A stretch of 64,000 bases of DNA from Laccaria trichodermophora (taxonomy: Eukaryota > Basidiomycota > Agaricomycetes > Agaricales > Hydnangiaceae): the NCBI GenBank assembly GCA_018417955.1, contig JACTVC010000038.1, forward strand, positions 124,001 through 188,000, in the 5' to 3' direction. A model generated the notes under the pieces. That model ran no database searches and had not been told where the DNA came from. It saw only the letters and a list, made by a program, of their open reading frames with translations. A program made the position numbers and the translations under genes. How positions within the stretch are numbered: position 1 is the first letter of the stretch; each line of letters starts with the position of its first letter. Positions 26,969 to 38,732 of the stretch are shown one piece after another.

Positions 26969-27300
26969 ATTGTTGGTGTTGTTGTTACTGGTAGTAGCGT
27001 TTGCTTTTGCGTTCGTGGTGGTGGTGGTGGTGGTTGATAAGAAACCTTGAAAGGAACGATACCACGGCTGCGGTGCCGCATTTGCCTCACGCCGTGGTCA
27101 TGCGCCGTATCTATTTTTGCTTCGTTCCAGAAGAATGCTTTGAGACGCTCACGGAAACCGATTAGTTTTTGCGGTCCGAAGTTCCTTGAGATAGGGAAGT
27201 CAACGTGTAGTCTAACCTCGATCATCAATTCATCCACATCAAGTTTGGCAACAAACCACAGTTCAGATATCATGGTTCTCCATCCTTTGTCCATCCTCAT
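26965..27300 (-). other. Unrecognised open frame next to the island edge
   Basis: A 111-residue frame includes ELMIEVRLHVDFPISRN and RERLKAFFWNEAKIDTAHDH, followed by a polyproline run. The wording looks like once-coding protein sequence but I cannot name a family. It may be a captured gene fragment; it may equally be chance. Confidence 0.25.
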
Positions 27301-27947
27301 CGTCCTTACGCTTTTTCGCTTTCTTAGTCACACAGTGGATCCTCGGTGTGAATGGTGTTAGCAGCCACCCTCGTTTCAAGAACGTCACTATCTGGACCAA
27401 GCACAGGTCAGCGAAAGAACGTAGCGTACAATCCACGCTTTGCAGCTTCGCGTTTCGCAATTACTAGTAGACTGGTTTGACCTGTCTGGCTGACGGCGTC
27501 TGCCAGTAGGGTGTTGGTGCCTGAGGTGCGTCCCTTCTACTGGCGACGAGTGGTAGAAAAATCCCCGTCGTTGAGCGTTTGAGTGTAGTCACGGTGGATG
27601 AAGATACGGAGTTCGGCTTAGATGGAATCAGTGGACACCCTCACAGCTGGGGCGCCGCAGTCGCCGTCGTTCCCATCTTCATCATCATCGCTCAACAACT
27701 TGACCTGGATGGACTTCGCGGCTGCTGAGAAAAGACTCTGAGCAAGGTGAGGTGAAATTTTATTCCCGTATCACGAAACGACGTACTGATCCCAGAACGG
27801 GAAGGCCTCGTCGCGATCCTTGCCTAGTCCTGCAAGAGCTCTTTTCTGGGGGATGGCAAGGGGTTGACTGATAGCGCCTTAGCGGAGTCCAGTACCTTTA
27901 CCACCCCATCCTTGGGCAATTAGGTAGGAATGGCCATCCAAGGGCAT
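27290..27947 (-). pseudogene. Pseudogene copy of the TMA23-like G-patch gene (5' half)
   Basis: This matches 11820-12501 over its length with many substitutions and small indels, and the match continues upstream to about 27990. The start codon (27945-27947) and the first 22 codons read like the intact gene (MPLDGHSYLIAQGWGGKGTG). The CAA glutamine codon after GLR has become TAA at 27879-27881. Frame is also lost further on by several length changes. The 3' half of the gene is absent. Unlike the island, this copy keeps its CpGs. Confidence 0.82.
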
Positions 27948-27990
27948 GCTTTCACCGTGGGGAATGTGAGTGAGGATATTTTTGGGCGGA

Positions 27991-28328
27991 GTTTTTTTCG
28001 GTCAAAGTCGCTTTCATCTGTCATCCTACTCACTACATAAAGTTCTTGCCGCTCGTCAAGAGAGTGGTTCCCCCGTCGAACAATGACCGGAATAGCCATT
28101 TCGCCAACTGAATTGGTTCATCGACAAGACCAAAAGACTTTTCTGTCGACCCAGGACGCAGCGAGGCTGCGAACTTACTCTCCGTGACCTACTGGGAGTC
28201 CTCTAGCTTACCCTTCAAACTTAAGCTCATGAGAATTCGACCGGCCTAACGCGGGACGCGGTAGTACCGTGCTTCTCTACGCCATATTTGCTACGTACTA
28301 GTCGACGTCTCTCTCGAGCTGGGATAAT
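27991..28328. promoter_or_regulatory. Probable ancestral upstream region of the TMA23-like gene
   Basis: This sequence follows the pseudogene copy upstream of its ATG and has normal base composition. It is not present next to the intact copy at 12.5 kb. That would make it the original promoter, now left with the dead copy. No specific element is identifiable. Confidence 0.35.
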
Positions 28329-29957
28329 ATGAATATCACTCCTTCTGTGTCACTGCGATTCATGGTCCTAGCGTTTTGTGGCGGTGTGGTGTTGTTCACT
28401 GGTCAAGGTCACCATTTCAGGATTCCCTATCATCCTGGTCCCCTTGGTTCACTGAGGGTAGGAAAAGCGAACGACGTTCCGTCGTCCAAGGCTTGGGAAA
28501 GATCTTCTGAATGGGCAAAGAGTTACGGTAAGGCACTTGTGCACTCGACATCTTCTAAAATGATATATGAACCTGTGGCAGGCGATACCATACGTCTCCT
28601 GTTATCCAACCAACACTTTGTGATCCTGAAGTCTGAAAACATACTCTTGAAGTACTTGAAAAAACACTTAACCAACTATCCCGACCGTTTATATAAACTG
28701 TGAGTGTTCACGAATCGTTCTGTAGAAAAAAAAAACATATTCTCCATAGTACGGGGTAGGCATTTAATATTTAATATTTAATGCTGGCTGCCTTAACCCG
28801 ATCCATGGCGTCAACATAAAGAGATGTTTGAGCGATCATGCCGTTGCCGAGCCTCTTGCAGCTCCAGACCTGCCCAGACGAGGGAAGTCAACGATATGCT
28901 CTATGGTATACTTTGTGCATTCGAACCTACAGAGTCATGAAACGTCGGCGAGCTTCGATGACCTCAAAGTTGAGAATCTGCTTTGCTGCCGTTGAAAAGT
29001 TCTCTCTGTCGGTGACTCCGGCCTCTCGGCTTGTAAACGCGATCCCTGTTCTCCGCCATCTGTCCGCTTAGTTTCCTGGCGCTGATTTCAAGCACTTTGG
29101 AAATGAACTTGAAGCCAAACGTCTTATTCAACTTTGTGTAAAGCAACAACCGAAGTCATAAGTATCAGCTCCGTTTCAACTTTCCTTCAACCCTTGCATC
29201 TCTCAGGATAAGCGCGTAGCAACTCCATTATTGGTAGCAACCCTTGAAAAACACAGGTCGCACAACGGATCACAAAAAGAGGAAGATCCGATCAAGGAAG
29301 TCGCTGCGACGAGTTAAGTATTCGAAACCGCTGCGGAAACGGTATGTTTCAGTCACCGTTGTTTCGTGCTGAACAACTTCAGTGACCTCGTCAATAGACT
29401 GCTTCGGTTCTTGGCACGTCCTCTTATACTTTGATTGTATTCTCAGAGGCGCAGAAGCGAGCCAAGAGGACATCGACCGTGTCGTCGGTGGACATCGTCG
29501 GCCTCATTTTGATGATCGTTGCCATACATGGAAGCACTCCTTCGGGAGGGGTTATCCGGAGATCTTTGGCCCAGAGAGGTTTCTGACCAAGCCTGGTTAC
29601 GACTAAGGAGTTTTGGTTTCTGGATTCGAGAGGGGGCATGTTTTAGACCGTTAGTATCTTCACTTTTTCATCCGCATCCCAGCATTCGCCCTGGGCGAGA
29701 CATGGTCAACGCAACGGTGATTCTTTTCGAATACCATTTGTCTTTTCGAGTCTGACCAGTTCCATAGCTTTGGTTTTCGAGTGCCACTGTTGCAGGTTCA
29801 ACATTGAAAACGCGAAAGGTGCAAATGGGGGCGAAATCCTCGTTGTCGTAGGAAGGTACACCATCGGACTAATCTCGTTCGTACTACGAATTTGACTCCA
29901 CCCGTTTCGCCGGACACTCATGCCCTGTGAAGCCGTCCTATTCTCCCTAGCTCGCAT
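28329..29957 (+). pseudogene. Decayed cytochrome P450
   Basis: Fragments in P450 order lie in different frames with stops between them. The N-terminal exon (28329-28703) has RIPYHPGPLGSLRVGKAND, DVPSSKAWERSSEWAKSYG and NQHFVILKSENILLKYLKKH, the usual proline hinge and helix A/B start. Near 29440-29520 come EDIDRVVGGHRRPHFDDR and MPYMEALLREG (helix J'/K area, the ExxR region degraded). Near 29550 is FGPERFLTKPGYD (PERF). Near 29680 is a damaged haem-binding segment with RPGRDMVNATVIL. The heme-ligand cysteine is not preserved in the frame I can follow. The I-helix and most middle exons are missing. Closest in style to Agaricomycete P450s of the CYP5144/CYP64 sort, but that is a guess. Confidence 0.72.
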
Positions 29958-30502
29958 TGAGCCAAGGACAGCGGCGGTTGCGTGGCTTGTGGGCGCTCAG
30001 CCACGTATATGTTTTGGGCCTACATTGGTTTATAAATATCAGTGACCTGCTTCGAAGAAGCTCGCGAGCTTATTATCACGGCGAGGCTATCATTGATGCT
30101 GTGAACCACCGGTGTATTATCTCTTTGCACTGTATGATTTTTAAAATAAAATGAAATACCCTGCCAAGTGCTTGTTCATTTCCTTGCCTGACTGCTTGTT
30201 CACTTCCCTGCCTGTCTGAAGTGTGTATGTTTGAGCGCTAATTATCGACGCGTTGAATGTTAACCTCGTGACCGTGTTGGACAGATCCCGGAAGTGCCAG
30301 TGCCGGCAAATGCCATTTGGGGGAGATCCGGAGCCAAATATGGTAGTGGTATCCGGGGACCTTGTGCATCGTGGTGATGCATGAGGTTCAATTTGCGGTT
30401 GAATTTGGTTGAATTTCTCGTCTGCTTGTCGCTTTGAATCGCTTTCGTCGCTTTTGCTTTGCTCTCGTCGCTGTCGTCTCCGTCGTCAAACCCTCTTTTA
30501 CA
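29958..30502. promoter_or_regulatory. Upstream region of MPS1, with a 24-bp direct repeat
   Basis: This separates the P450 relic from the kinase gene. Two adjacent copies of a GCTTGTTCAYTTCCYTGCCTG unit lie at about 30168-30217. No gene is seen. A TTG-initiated extension upstream of the MPS1 ATG is open but unlikely to be used. Confidence 0.4.
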
Positions 30503-33500
30503 ATGTCAACAAGCCCCTCAACCTCCCCCCCACGCACACCAGATGAACGTCTCGCGTCCCATACAAAGGCTTCCTCAACCCCAAATTCAGACGACTCGTC
30601 TGTAATCGATGATCTTTCCTTTGACTACGTCCTCGACGGTGAAGGCAACTTCATCCGTCTATCTAAGGGTTCGTCTTCAAAATCAAATTACTCATCGCCA
30701 CCAACGCCCCAGGAGGCCCCCCTACAACCCGACCTTCCTCTAACCCTCAAACCCCCAGCATCTCCCTCAGACTTGCCCATTTCACGCATATCTCTTTCAC
30801 GCTCAGAAAGCGCGTTTCCTATACTTACGGGGGGCTCAGCAGCTCTACAGAATGATAAGCCAACGAGATCCTTTCAACGCGTCGCGTCAGGTCCTGCTCT
30901 TTCCGTTCCAGGATCCTATCTTGCATCAACTACGTCTTTGTCCAAACCGCGGACGATACCCCGTCGCGTTACGATGGAGGAGCATGGCGACCGTCCCGAG
31001 GCCAATGGTGCTTCGCGGCTAAGACAAACATTAGAGTCTGCTGCGTACACCCTCCAAGAAGAAAAAGAGAACATCAGCGAACCTGATGAAAATCCCTATG
31101 CACCTTCTATTGCCAACAAACGTCGGCATTCTCCTCCTTTGGCCACCCGTTCCGTCCCTTCATCAAGAGCTCCTCGTACTGCCTATTCAGGAAGTGCAGC
31201 TAGTAGGCCGTTAGCTGAGGTCCCTGTACCTCAACGTGGGTCGCATGCTCGTCAGATCATGCCCGGCCCCAACCGTGCAGGTCGCATCATGAAGTCTTCA
31301 TCTAAATATGGCGCCACTGCAAGCGCAGCACCATTCGACAGAATATCTGAACATGAAGCAAGTGAGAGCGAATACACCCCAGGCGATGGCGATTACCATG
31401 CCATAGGAATTGCACTGGGCGGGGATGATACGGACCCTGAAGACGAGCCTGTGCGTTCTGTTGAGCCCGCTTCGGTGCCTCTGCCTTCTTCAAATCCAGC
31501 CACATCTCAAGTGGGAAGCGCGAGATCAAGGACCAATCTCAGTGTCAATGTAAACGTTGGAAGCTCTACCTCCCTTAGACAATCTGGAGGTTCACGACCG
31601 CGGAGATCTGCCAGCTTAAGCGACGCTCTCAGTACGTTTCAAGTCATCTCATGTTACCCTCTTCTTACAGTCTATTCTGTAGACCACGATGATTACCAGT
31701 TGCAACTGCAGCATCAGTTCCAGGGTTCGCACTCTCGCCCGGGAACGAGTTTAGGTTTGTGATGCATACTTATGGCCAAACAATTGCTGAAATCAACGTA
31801 GGTTTAAATGGAAACGAAAATAACACCGCGGGAGCACGACGGGTGACTCCAGAAGAGAAGGAGAGAATGGGCAAGGAAATGGAATCTGAATATGAGAGTA
31901 TGTCTGTCATGTTGGGTGCGAGAACCTTTGTTAATACTATCCTTTCCCTTTTCTTTCAGGGTATCGGAGAGAAGCAGAAATTGCCGATCGTACGTTTCCT
32001 TTTTCTCTGTTCAGAAATTGACCCCACTGACCCGTCTATGTCTAGAACATGACAATCACCGACAATCACCTTCGCCGACGCATAACCAACAAAACCAGCA
32101 TCAAGGACAGCGAACCTATGCCCACCGACGTCGAGATTCGGACACGTTACGGAGTTTGGCGCCATCTACATCAGCGTCCGGTCTTGGTTCACCCACAGTT
32201 ATGGACATGCCCCCTAGGCCATCCCCTACTGCATCAACACGGTTGCACGGACGATCTTCACCTCCCACGTCGAGGGGCCGAGTCTCGCCTCCTAACACAA
32301 AAGGGCGAGTTTCTCCTCCAACGACAAAGGGCCGGGTTTCCCCTCCAACGACGAAAGGTCGTTTATCTCCTTCAGGTGCTAGCAGAGCTGGAAAGGAAGT
32401 AGCAAAGCACAGACGGAGCCCGACTGCCCCCGAGCCTCCAACGACCAGTGGCATGATTGGGAGTGTGGGCAGTAGCATTACCGCAGCGAAGACATGGGCG
32501 GTTGGTGAGAAGGATGACGATTATGAGTACGGAGGCGCAGCGAGCTCCGGGGAGAGAGAACGTGAGAGAGACAGGGAGAGGGAACGAGATAGAGACAGGG
32601 AACGAGAACGAAGGGTTCATCAGTCACAGGCATCGTTGCAGCAACAGCAGCAATATGCCCAACAAGCGGCGCCAGCACCTGCACAATTGAATCGACATAT
32701 TGTTGTATGCATTGTTTTCACTCTACCTTTCAACAAACTAAACTCATTATTTGATATACTAGGTGAACAAAAAGGCGTACGCTCGACTTGATATGATCGG
32801 GAAAGGCGGTTCCTCCCGCGTTTTCCGTGTGCTCAATCATGCAAACGAGCTATACGCTATTAAACGGGTATCGCTCGATAAGACAGACTCGGAGACGATG
32901 AGTGGCTACATGAACGAAATTGCTCTGCTCAAACGGCTCGAAGGGAATAGTCGAATCATTCGCTTGATCGACAGCGAGGTGAAGGCTGGACCAGGAGGGA
33001 GCAAAGGACATCTGCTTCTTGTGATGGAATGCGGAGAAATTGACCTAGCAAGGTTGCTCCAGGAGCAGATGAAGGAGCCTGTTAACATGGTTTGGGTTTC
33101 CTATTATTGGCAACAGGTACCTTTTTTTTTTGCGAACCTTCTATTCTGGGAGGGAGTCTGACAGTCCACATCCAGATGCTGCAAGCCGTGCACATCATTC
33201 ATGAAGAAAAGATTGTGCATTCTGACTTAAAGCCGGCAAATTTCGTCTTGGTGCGTGGTCAGCTTAAGCTGATCGATTTTGGGATCGCGAATGCCATCGC
33301 CAACGACACGACGAACATCCAGAGGGATCATCAGGTCCTGAAATAATACTCAATTATCCGGCGGAGCTAATTCCCTCTCATATAGATTGGTACTGTAAAT
33401 TACATGAGCCCGGAAGCCATCGAACTTCCAGATGGTATGCGACGGCTCAAAGTTGGTCGACCATCCGACGTCTGGTCACTAGGTTGCATTCTATACCAGA

Positions 33501-34097
33501 TGATCTATGGTCATCCACCGTTTCAGCATCTTTCGGTGTACCAAAAGATGAAAGCCATTCCGGACTCGGCACATGTTATTGAGTTCCCAGAGTACGCTAC
33601 GCCTTGCGTCCCTACACCCAGACCATCGAGTTCTGGTGGTGATCGGGTCGTCGAGCCTCCGAAGAAACTTGACCATTTGAAACGAAAAGTCAGGTTGGAC
33701 GTGATTGCGGGTATCAAGAGCTGCTTGTGCCGGAATCCGAAGGAGCGGGCAACAATCCCAGAGTTGCTTGACCAAGATTGGCTAGCTTTGAAAGAACGTG
33801 AGTTGTCTGCTCTTCGATAATTCCTATGGTGCTGAAACCACGTCCATTCTCTTTAGCAGAAGCTTCTCCCGTGAAGCCGTCGTTGGCATCTGACGAAACC
33901 ATCATTAACCCTTACTATATGCGTCAATTACTGCAGTATGGGATTAAACTCGGTGAAGCGCAGGGTACGGCTATGGACGACGAATCGTTACTTCGTGAAG
34001 CTGAGGTATTCATTATTATCTGAACTATTTGAATGCTCTACTAAACAGCATCCTTCCCCAGCGCCTCGTTGCTGAGCTCAAATCCATCCAACCATAG
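30503..34097 (+). CDS. mps1: Spindle-checkpoint dual-specificity kinase Mps1/TTK
   Basis: Mps1 phosphorylates kinetochore proteins to run the spindle assembly checkpoint and acts at spindle poles in fungi. I chose the ATG at 30503 ([13 protein letters not shown]). The first half is a long disordered Ser/Pro region with a repeated [13 protein letters not shown] tract near 32270-32370 and an Arg/Glu run near 32560. The kinase domain starts at about 32764: [29 protein letters not shown], then [12 protein letters not shown] (catalytic loop), [10 protein letters not shown] (DFG), [11 protein letters not shown] and [28 protein letters not shown] is the Mps1 activation-loop signature. The last short exons end AELKSIQP. 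All domains look intact. Confidence 0.92.
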
Positions 34098-34978
34098 TTT
34101 TCAATATTCCTCCCTCAACATCTACATTCCTTTGCATTCTCCTTTTTGCATACGTCCGACCATTCCACTGAAACTCGCATTATAGATTCCCATCATTTTG
34201 GACATGACTCTTACCATCGTTAACTTGCTTTCCGTCCCTTTTTTCAATTGTCATCAATCCTCAAAATATCGGGTAAACCGGTGTCTGTGCTATCCCTGTA
34301 ACATCATGTATGGTTCTTCTGTACCCCCATGCCCCATTCCATTCCATTTTCGTTCCCCAATTAACTCTTTATGACTTACCAGATCCATGGCCCATTTACT
34401 GCAATCGTTCTCATCCCCTCTTTTTTAACTATCCCAATCCAGCATCAATACTTGCATTTATCTTTTTATATATTTTCTGTATGTTCGCGTTGGGACCCAT
34501 GGACGTCAACTACCCATTCGCTCCTCTTTGGCAGGCATTCTCCTTCTCTATGTATATACACCCTTGTGTCCCTGTTTTTAATATCAAACTGGCATTAATT
34601 GCCGATGAAATGCACTGGAGAGTAGAAAGTAAAATGACGTCCATCGGGCAAACCTCGACCCTTCCAACAAGTATATGAAGGCACAATTCCTGAGACGCAA
34701 AAAGAACAGTCCAAAGAAAACGCAGATAATAGATAAAGATTTCAAAACGAAACCGCGTCCGCAGAGCTCGGTTGGAATTTGATTGGAATTTAAAGTGCAA
34801 GGTGAACTTCAAGTGCACATGGACTAACTCACATGATTGACGCATTTAATAGGGTGAAGCAGGCGATGGAGCGGCGTGGGTTATGAGCATCGCGTTGAGG
34901 AAGGGAGAAAAGCGGCACATTGACGCAAGAATATACAGAACGACCGAACTTCCAATAAGGTAATCGGTCGTGAATATT
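34098..34978. other. Convergent intergenic region
   Basis: About 880 bp lies between the convergent MPS1 and phosphotransferase genes. It is AT-rich, with no conserved ORF; the open frame across 34310-34678 has no family resemblance. Probably two 3' UTRs and spacer. Confidence 0.45.
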
Positions 34979-36332
34979 TTACTCCAGGAAATTGTCCAGC
35001 CAGGCTTTCATACGCCGACATCCAATATCCTCGATATCATCCAACAACCATTCCTCTGCCATGCGACAAAATGTGCCGGCTTTCAAAGCATGGTAATATT
35101 TGGGATCCTCTTTTTTGACAATCTTGAAATCAGGTAAGTTTCATTGGGAATGTTAATTCAAATTGAGATTGTGAAAGCTTACTGCATCGTATTCCTCTCG
35201 TAACAATTTTGCATCCGCCGGACTAGCCATCCAAAACGTGTGAAATTGACCCATTTTATCAACGAACTGGGGGTCACCGGTCCCATTGTAGCGAATCCAA
35301 GTTGGATAGTCTGCAGCTAATACAGCTGGCTTGACCACGTGAAATTCCCAATCGATAACGTTGGTGATGAGGCCTTCGTCATTGATGAAAACGTTTTGTC
35401 CGCTGAAGTCTTGATGTGATGGGACGCCTCTTAGAAGTTCAGCGTCGTAGCCAGAGACAGCCTCCAAGATAAGATTTTCGAGCTGCTTCAGGGTGACTCG
35501 CGCTTCGTCGAGATCTGAATTCGTAGTTCCCACAGAAGTCGAGGTCTTTTTGATGGAGATGAACCACCAGAAGTACTCCTCGATAGTTTTGAAAACACTG
35601 GATGGGATGTGAAGACCAGATGGCGAGATACAAGGACCCAAAATGGGTTCATCTGGCTGAGCATTTGCAGTCGATTTGAAGGAAGAAATACTGCCGATCC
35701 CAGCTGGCGCATTGATGCGAAAAAAATCAAGTGCAATACGCGCATAGGAATGGATGTTGGATATCTATTCGGTGAATCAAATCAGCAAGAAATATTGATA
35801 GGCAATGGGGAAATACAACTTTTGTTTCAAAGGGCAGAATACCGAAAGCATCAATCAAAAGGTTCCCTTCGCACTTGTCCGTGATCATATATGGTGTAAC
35901 AAGGCTTGCGTCGTAGTAACGGAGCAGGGGCATCGGGATGTTCTTCGATGAAGAGACCCATAGCATGAACTCGCACTCGCGCCGAAGCTTGTCTTGCAAA
36001 AAGCTCACGCGATCACGATCACTGGATGTGTCCCTTGCAATCCTGACGATGAAGTGCTTGCCGTCCTTTGTAGACGCGTCAAGAACCTAGATATTGGGTC
36101 TTCGTAGTAGTGAGAGTTATTGGGGCACTAGGGAAGATCATACTTACAATGTAATGATTCTGGGCCAGTTGGTGGAGAGCGACAATGTCCGATCCGCCGA
36201 TTTCTTTGAGTCTACCAACAATCGTGTCCACATTGAAGGCAGCGTCTTCTGATTGCGGAGAATATCATGAGTATCCACTGGTGGGTACTCGTCGCGAATC
36301 TCGTTGCCATCAGCATCCCAGAGTACGAACAT
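34979..36332 (-). CDS. Aminoglycoside-phosphotransferase-like (APH/choline kinase fold) kinase
   Basis: Exons were assembled on the minus strand from the ATG at 36332. A 44-nt intron joins MFVLWDADGNEIRDE to DAAFNVDTIVGRLKEIGG. Others follow HQLAQNHYI, LPFETK and EEYDA, the last leading to an exon ending MKAWLDNFLE at 34979. The nucleotide-binding lobe has HFIVRIARDTSSDRDRV and the hinge PYMITDKCEGNLL. The catalytic loop is SHQDFSGQNVFI, an HxDxxxxN motif, followed by the metal-binding VIDWEF. These key residues are all present. The family is greatly expanded in basidiomycetes and substrates are mostly unknown, so drug resistance should not be assumed. Confidence 0.85.
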
Positions 36333-37084
36333 GTTTAATTGTTGATTCTGTGCACTGTGGGGCCATTTTCAAAGCTCAACAGCAAACAGGCACCTCCGTT
36401 GGCACGTTACTCCGGGGCCTTTGAAATATTCATATCACCGTAGGCTGTAGCCAGGGATCTTCATCGCCCAGCAGTGAAACTGAGCGAAAGTATTTCACTC
36501 CTTGGTACAGATTTAGATGGTCCAGCCATTGACCAGCATGCCGTGTTGCTGATGTGAGCAGCTTCTGGCCATGGCCTCTTGTAGCGCTTCGCGGATTCGC
36601 TTGCCCTCGCGTGTGTTGGTGCTAGGCTGTCAAGCATTCGTGTGGATTAAGTCGGAGGGTCTGAACGTTTGCGGCCTCTGCAAGGTGCTCCCACGTAGGA
36701 ATGGCGCGTATTGTTTGCAGGGATAATCGATCCACTTTCGCGGATCTTCTTTTCATTCTTCGAGTGAGGGAGGTGGTCGAAAATTTGGAAACCTTGAGGG
36801 CCATTCATTGATCGTGAAAGCCAAGCGGAAGAGACATTTAGGAGGTCATCAAAAGCAACTTTGTATTGATGCGAGTCTATTTGATGATCCAGCGATGGTA
36901 ACTTGGCGTGTTGAAATAGATAACCGATAGTTATAGGTACAGGTACACAGAGTAAGTAAGTAAATGGTAGCAGGTAAAAGAAGGGGCAAACTGTACGTTA
37001 TCCAAAAAGATATTGCTAGGTATTTTCCACCGCGCATCCGAAATATATCACTCCATCCAAAGATCAAATAAGGAAGAAAAAAAA
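36333..37084. other. Intergenic region with a possible gene relic
   Basis: A 750-bp gap. On the minus strand, 36622-36804 is open and encodes RLSLQTIRAIPTWEHLAEAA-type sequence that could be a relic of an F-box/LRR gene, but it is too short to support. Otherwise nothing is seen. Confidence 0.3.
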
Positions 37085-38564
37085 CTACTTGCGGTAAGCC
37101 CTATTATCATACCCCACCTCCCGATCAATCGTAATCTTGACACCCACGCCAGGTGAGAGGGTATCTCTGTCCTCCGGGCTACCGACGAGCCCACCCACGG
37201 GACCTTTATTTTCCGTATCGTTGACGCTGGACTTGGCGTCAGCGTCGACGACGCCCCACTCGCCCTCAGGCTTGGACTGCATGTCGTCAAGGGTATACGT
37301 GTGAGGGTTGGTAGTGGAAATGTTAGTGGGATGGCCGGAACGCCCGGAGATAACGTGAGTCGTGCGTGAAGAGGTTCCGCCGGAGGAAGCGGAGAGCGCG
37401 AATGAGCCACCGTGGTCCAAGGATCCACGAACGGAGAGGATGATCCGGAGTGTCATTGAAGTCGTGAGAACGGCGGCCATGCTAAAGGAGAATTAATTAG
37501 CGCTGCATTCTAGAGAGGTAGCATTACTTTTAAAAACCTTGTAACAATGGTTTTGACGGGATCCTTGTTGTCGGTTGGCTTCATGACAAACCAGAAGAGC
37601 ATGTTGGCCATGTTGACGATCCAGATGGCCTGTTCGGAGAAAATGTCAGGCTTGCCCTGATTCAGATGTTCGGAGGAAAGCTTACGCCGTAGAGGTTCAA
37701 GCCATCACGAAGCATCAGCTTCCACGGGCTCAGGGGTTTGGTTTGCAGAGAATCGATGGAGCGCATGAGGGCGAGACCAAACTAGTCGTGCGGTTAAGTG
37801 ATTTGGTACAATCTGACGAATAGCGAAACTTACAGAGACGCTGTAGAGGAGGGTGGGTGCTACCCAGTAGATTCCAACCCAATTATGTTGGGGTCCAGCG
37901 ATGCATCCCTGGCCGACGAGGAGAGGGACAGCTGTGTTGGCTACTTAGCAAGGTGAGGGTAAATGATGGATAGTTGTCGCATACATCGGTAGAAACCGCA
38001 ACAGATGGCGGTTACGACGACTTGGACGGCAAAGAGTGTGGACATTACAGCGAGAATTGAGCGATTCTTGTCATAAATGGCATGGATCCTAATGACATGG
38101 ACCACTGGGAAAGAAATGTAAGCAGCGCTCATTGAAGCGAAGAAAATACAAACTGGAGGCGGCAGCAAGGAGAATAGCGGTGCAAATGGGTTCAAAGAGA
38201 TAGAATTTCCGGCAGGTCTAGGGACAGGTAAATACGAGCAGCGGAATAGACGTTGGCAGCTTACATCCTGTGACCATTTGGTATCGAAGAAAGCAACCGC
38301 TAAGGGAAGGTCAACAAAGCTCTAGGCTGCGTTGGCGAACAACGAACCAACGACAATAAATTCGACAGGCATGAAAATACGCATAAAATGAAAGAGAATT
38401 TTAAGAGTCGGCCATCCTGGCTGGCGAAGCAGACGCCAAGTCCTTGGAGAGAGAACAAGGGTATCCCACGCTGCGACGGTAAGAGTGCAGACAAGGAAGT
38501 ACTTGTGTGCAGAGAGATGGGGCGGGAGATTGAGGGAAGGGGGAAGGGCGTCGGCGAGAGACAT
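37085..38564 (-). CDS. DUF6533 seven-transmembrane protein
   Basis: A basidiomycete-type multi-pass membrane protein of unknown role. Start ATG at 38564 (MSLADALPPSLNLPPHLSAH). The DUF6533 motif is YFLVCTLTVAAWDTLVLSPR followed by WPTLKILFHFMRIFMPVEF. Seven or eight exons then supply the remaining helices: ICTAILLAAAS, VHVIRIHAIYDKNRS, LFAVQVVVTAICCGFYR, WVAPTLLYSVS, IWIVNMANMLFWFVM, then a soluble Ser/Gly-rich tail ending NRAYRK at 37085. The first intron (donor after GTCGTTG) removes an in-frame TAG that otherwise ends exon 1. The topology recalls a GPCR but no ligand can be inferred. Confidence 0.87.
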
Positions 38565-38732
38565 GATGGAGATGGGAAAAGACGGGGATGAATTGAGGCT
38601 GTTATAGGATTCTTAGAGAGGGGTATCACATCACAACAAATTAGTTGCCATCAAATCATTACAACTTGAAATTCTTCAAAAGAATTCAAATTCTCCGCTT
38701 GGCCCCTCTGTAGCCCTCTGTCTGGCATCTGC

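Larger units (their letters stand above)
12546..27290. mobile_element. AT-rich, CpG-poor island carrying an NLR gene and repeats
   Basis: About 14.7 kb of DNA differs sharply from both flanks. It is AT-rich, has long CpG-free stretches (22561-23580 contains none that I can find), and holds minisatellites, inverted-repeat elements, a SINE and a single large NLR gene. Both sides are bordered by copies of the 5' half of the TMA23-like gene in the same orientation (11820-12545 and 27290-27990), so the island is bracketed by a long direct repeat. No transposase, reverse transcriptase or tyrosine recombinase ORF is visible, so the carrier is unknown. The edges are estimated from where the duplicated sequence stops matching. 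Confidence 0.6.

Noticed and set aside
34310..34678. 122-residue ORF between MPS1 and the phosphotransferase gene
   Set aside because: AT-rich, no homology, no splice support; lies in a convergent 3' region.
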